A stretch of 13,316 nt of DNA, taken from the NCBI GenBank assembly GCA_030450535.1, contig JAKDIK010000035.1:1-13316 (forward strand). The letters are read 5' to 3'. The position numbers and the translations under genes were made by a program. The notes under the pieces were generated by a model. That model did no database searches. It was not told the DNA's origin and was given only the letters and a program-made list of their open reading frames with translations. The first letter of the stretch is position 1; every line of letters starts with the position of its first letter. Source of the DNA: Propionibacteriaceae bacterium. GTDB lineage: Bacteria; Actinomycetota; Actinomycetes; Propionibacteriales; Propionibacteriaceae. Shown in pieces: positions 12,683 through 13,316 of the stretch.

Positions 12683-12727
12683 GCGGAACGTGCGCGACGA
12701 CCGCCCGCGTGCAGCAAGGGAACTCTG

Positions 12728-12925
12728 ATGGCCAGTCAACAACAGCCTCCGCACAGCCCCCAGCCCTCGGGGACAAGGCAGAATTACTACTATGCGCCTC
12801 CGGGGACATACGTGCCCCCCGGGGCACCGGCCGGGCCGCTCGGGCAGCCGGGCCCCTACGGACCGCCCCCTGGCGGCGCCTCCCCGCACCCGCCCGCACG
12901 CGAACGATGGGAACGATCGCCCTGA
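12728..12925 (+). CDS. N-terminal proline/tyrosine/glycine-rich part of a frameshifted membrane protein
   Basis: The frame from ATG 12728 (AAGGGA ribosome-binding site 5-6 nt upstream) encodes MASQQQPPHSPQPSG, then NYYYAPPGTYVPPGAPAG and GPYGPPPGG. This is the usual disordered cytoplasmic N-terminus of actinobacterial DUF4190- or DUF4352-type membrane proteins. In this frame it stops at 12925 after 65 residues, just where a membrane helix should begin. The helix is found one frame over: ATG GGA ACG at 12907 reads MGTIALIVAIAG. The natural protein therefore very likely continues through a frameshift between about 12890 and 12906, and this 65-residue product is probably an artefact of mutation or of a sequencing error. 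Confidence 0.6.
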   Translation: MASQQQPPHSPQPSGTRQNYYYAPPGTYVPPGAPAGPLGQPGPYGPPPGGASPHPPARERWERSP

Positions 12926-12943
12926 TCGTCGCCATCGCCGGGT

Positions 12944-13316
12944 GGCTTCTTCGCGATCACACCGGGAGCAATGATCGTGGGCTGGCTCCTGTTGCCCGTG
13001 GCCTTCATCCTCTCGCTCGTCACCTTCTTCCTGAAGGACCAGGGGAAGGCGCTCGCAATCGCTGCCCTCATCATCTCCATCGTCGGCACCATCGTCGGTG
13101 TCATCGCCATGCTGCTGGTGGTGAGTGATGCTTTCAGCAGTGCGGGGGGCGGGACGGCCACGGTCGCACCGTCCCAGCTGGACAACACGGACGCAGTCGA
13201 CCCCAACACGAGCAATGAAGACGGCCAGCCCGAGGAGGGGAGTCGCGAGTCGCCCTACCCATTGGGGTCAACCATCTCCAACTACGACTGGAGCGTCACG
13301 GTGAACGCCTTTACCG
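12944..13316 (+). CDS. C-terminal membrane and extracytoplasmic part of the same frameshifted protein (partial, runs off the window)
   Basis: From 12944 the original frame resumes with GFFAITPGAMIVGWLLLP, continues through two or three membrane segments (VGWLLLPVAFILSLVTFFL; ALAIAALIISIVGTIVGVIAMLLVV), and enters a polar linker (TVAPSQLDNTDAVDPNTSNE). It ends at the window edge in SPYPLGSTISNYDWSVTVNAFT, which resembles the start of a DUF4352-like domain (PLG.T...DW.VTVN). The first segment links seamlessly to MGTIALIVAIAG of the other frame if one G is removed from the GGG run at 12940-12942. An independent start at ATG 12971 (GGGAG 2 nt upstream) is possible but would drop a helix. The 3' end is beyond the window. 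Confidence 0.6.

Overview
The window is about 70% G+C by impression and gene-dense, with GTG and TTG starts. It has several TANNNT -10 boxes placed 7 nt before a start codon, as on leaderless transcripts. With the families present (ECF sigma factor plus CU044_5270-type protein, FBP zinc-finger protein, TspO-related membrane protein, DUF2252 protein), this points to a chromosomal segment of a high-GC actinomycete, possibly of the Propionibacteriaceae (low confidence at family level). No rRNA, tRNA, CRISPR array, insertion sequence or phage gene was seen.

Layout. Positions 1-149 hold no supportable gene. Positions 150-2463 are a minus-strand block: a DJ-1/PfpI-type protein, then an ECF sigma factor whose stop codon overlaps the start of a membrane-anchored CU044_5270-like partner. 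Divergent from it is an ArfB-type ribosome-rescue hydrolase (2632-3081), which converges on a TspO-related membrane protein (3085-3933). Divergent from that is an FBP/FusB-type zinc-finger protein (4068-4562), followed by a 47-residue secreted peptide (4659-4802). An 80-residue two-helix membrane protein (4856-5098) is divergent from a NarL-type two-component system (5232-7050). The 133-bp gap between them carries a 3 x 21-bp direct repeat.

Downstream, a helix-turn-helix protein (7100-8008) overlaps a conserved coiled-coil protein (7999-8853). That gene in turn overlaps, tail to tail, a DUF2252 protein on the minus strand (8840-10180). A HAD hydrolase (10238-10891) is translationally coupled to a gamma-glutamyltransferase-like enzyme (10891-12528). 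The window ends in a proline-rich membrane protein gene that appears to carry two compensating frameshifts and runs off the right edge.

How the genes relate. The sigma factor and its partner look like one regulatory unit, and the kinase and regulator like another. The secreted peptide and the two-helix protein lie beside the kinase and could be linked to it, but that is inference. ArfB and the FBP protein both belong to families acting on the ribosome or on EF-G. No gene-free stretch exceeds 300 bases. The longest gaps are 12529-12727 (AT-richer patch near 12595-12620 and a promoter), 2464-2631 (two divergent promoters and a palindrome), 1-149 (possible terminator), 3934-4067 (a 6-bp hairpin) and 5099-5231 (repeats).
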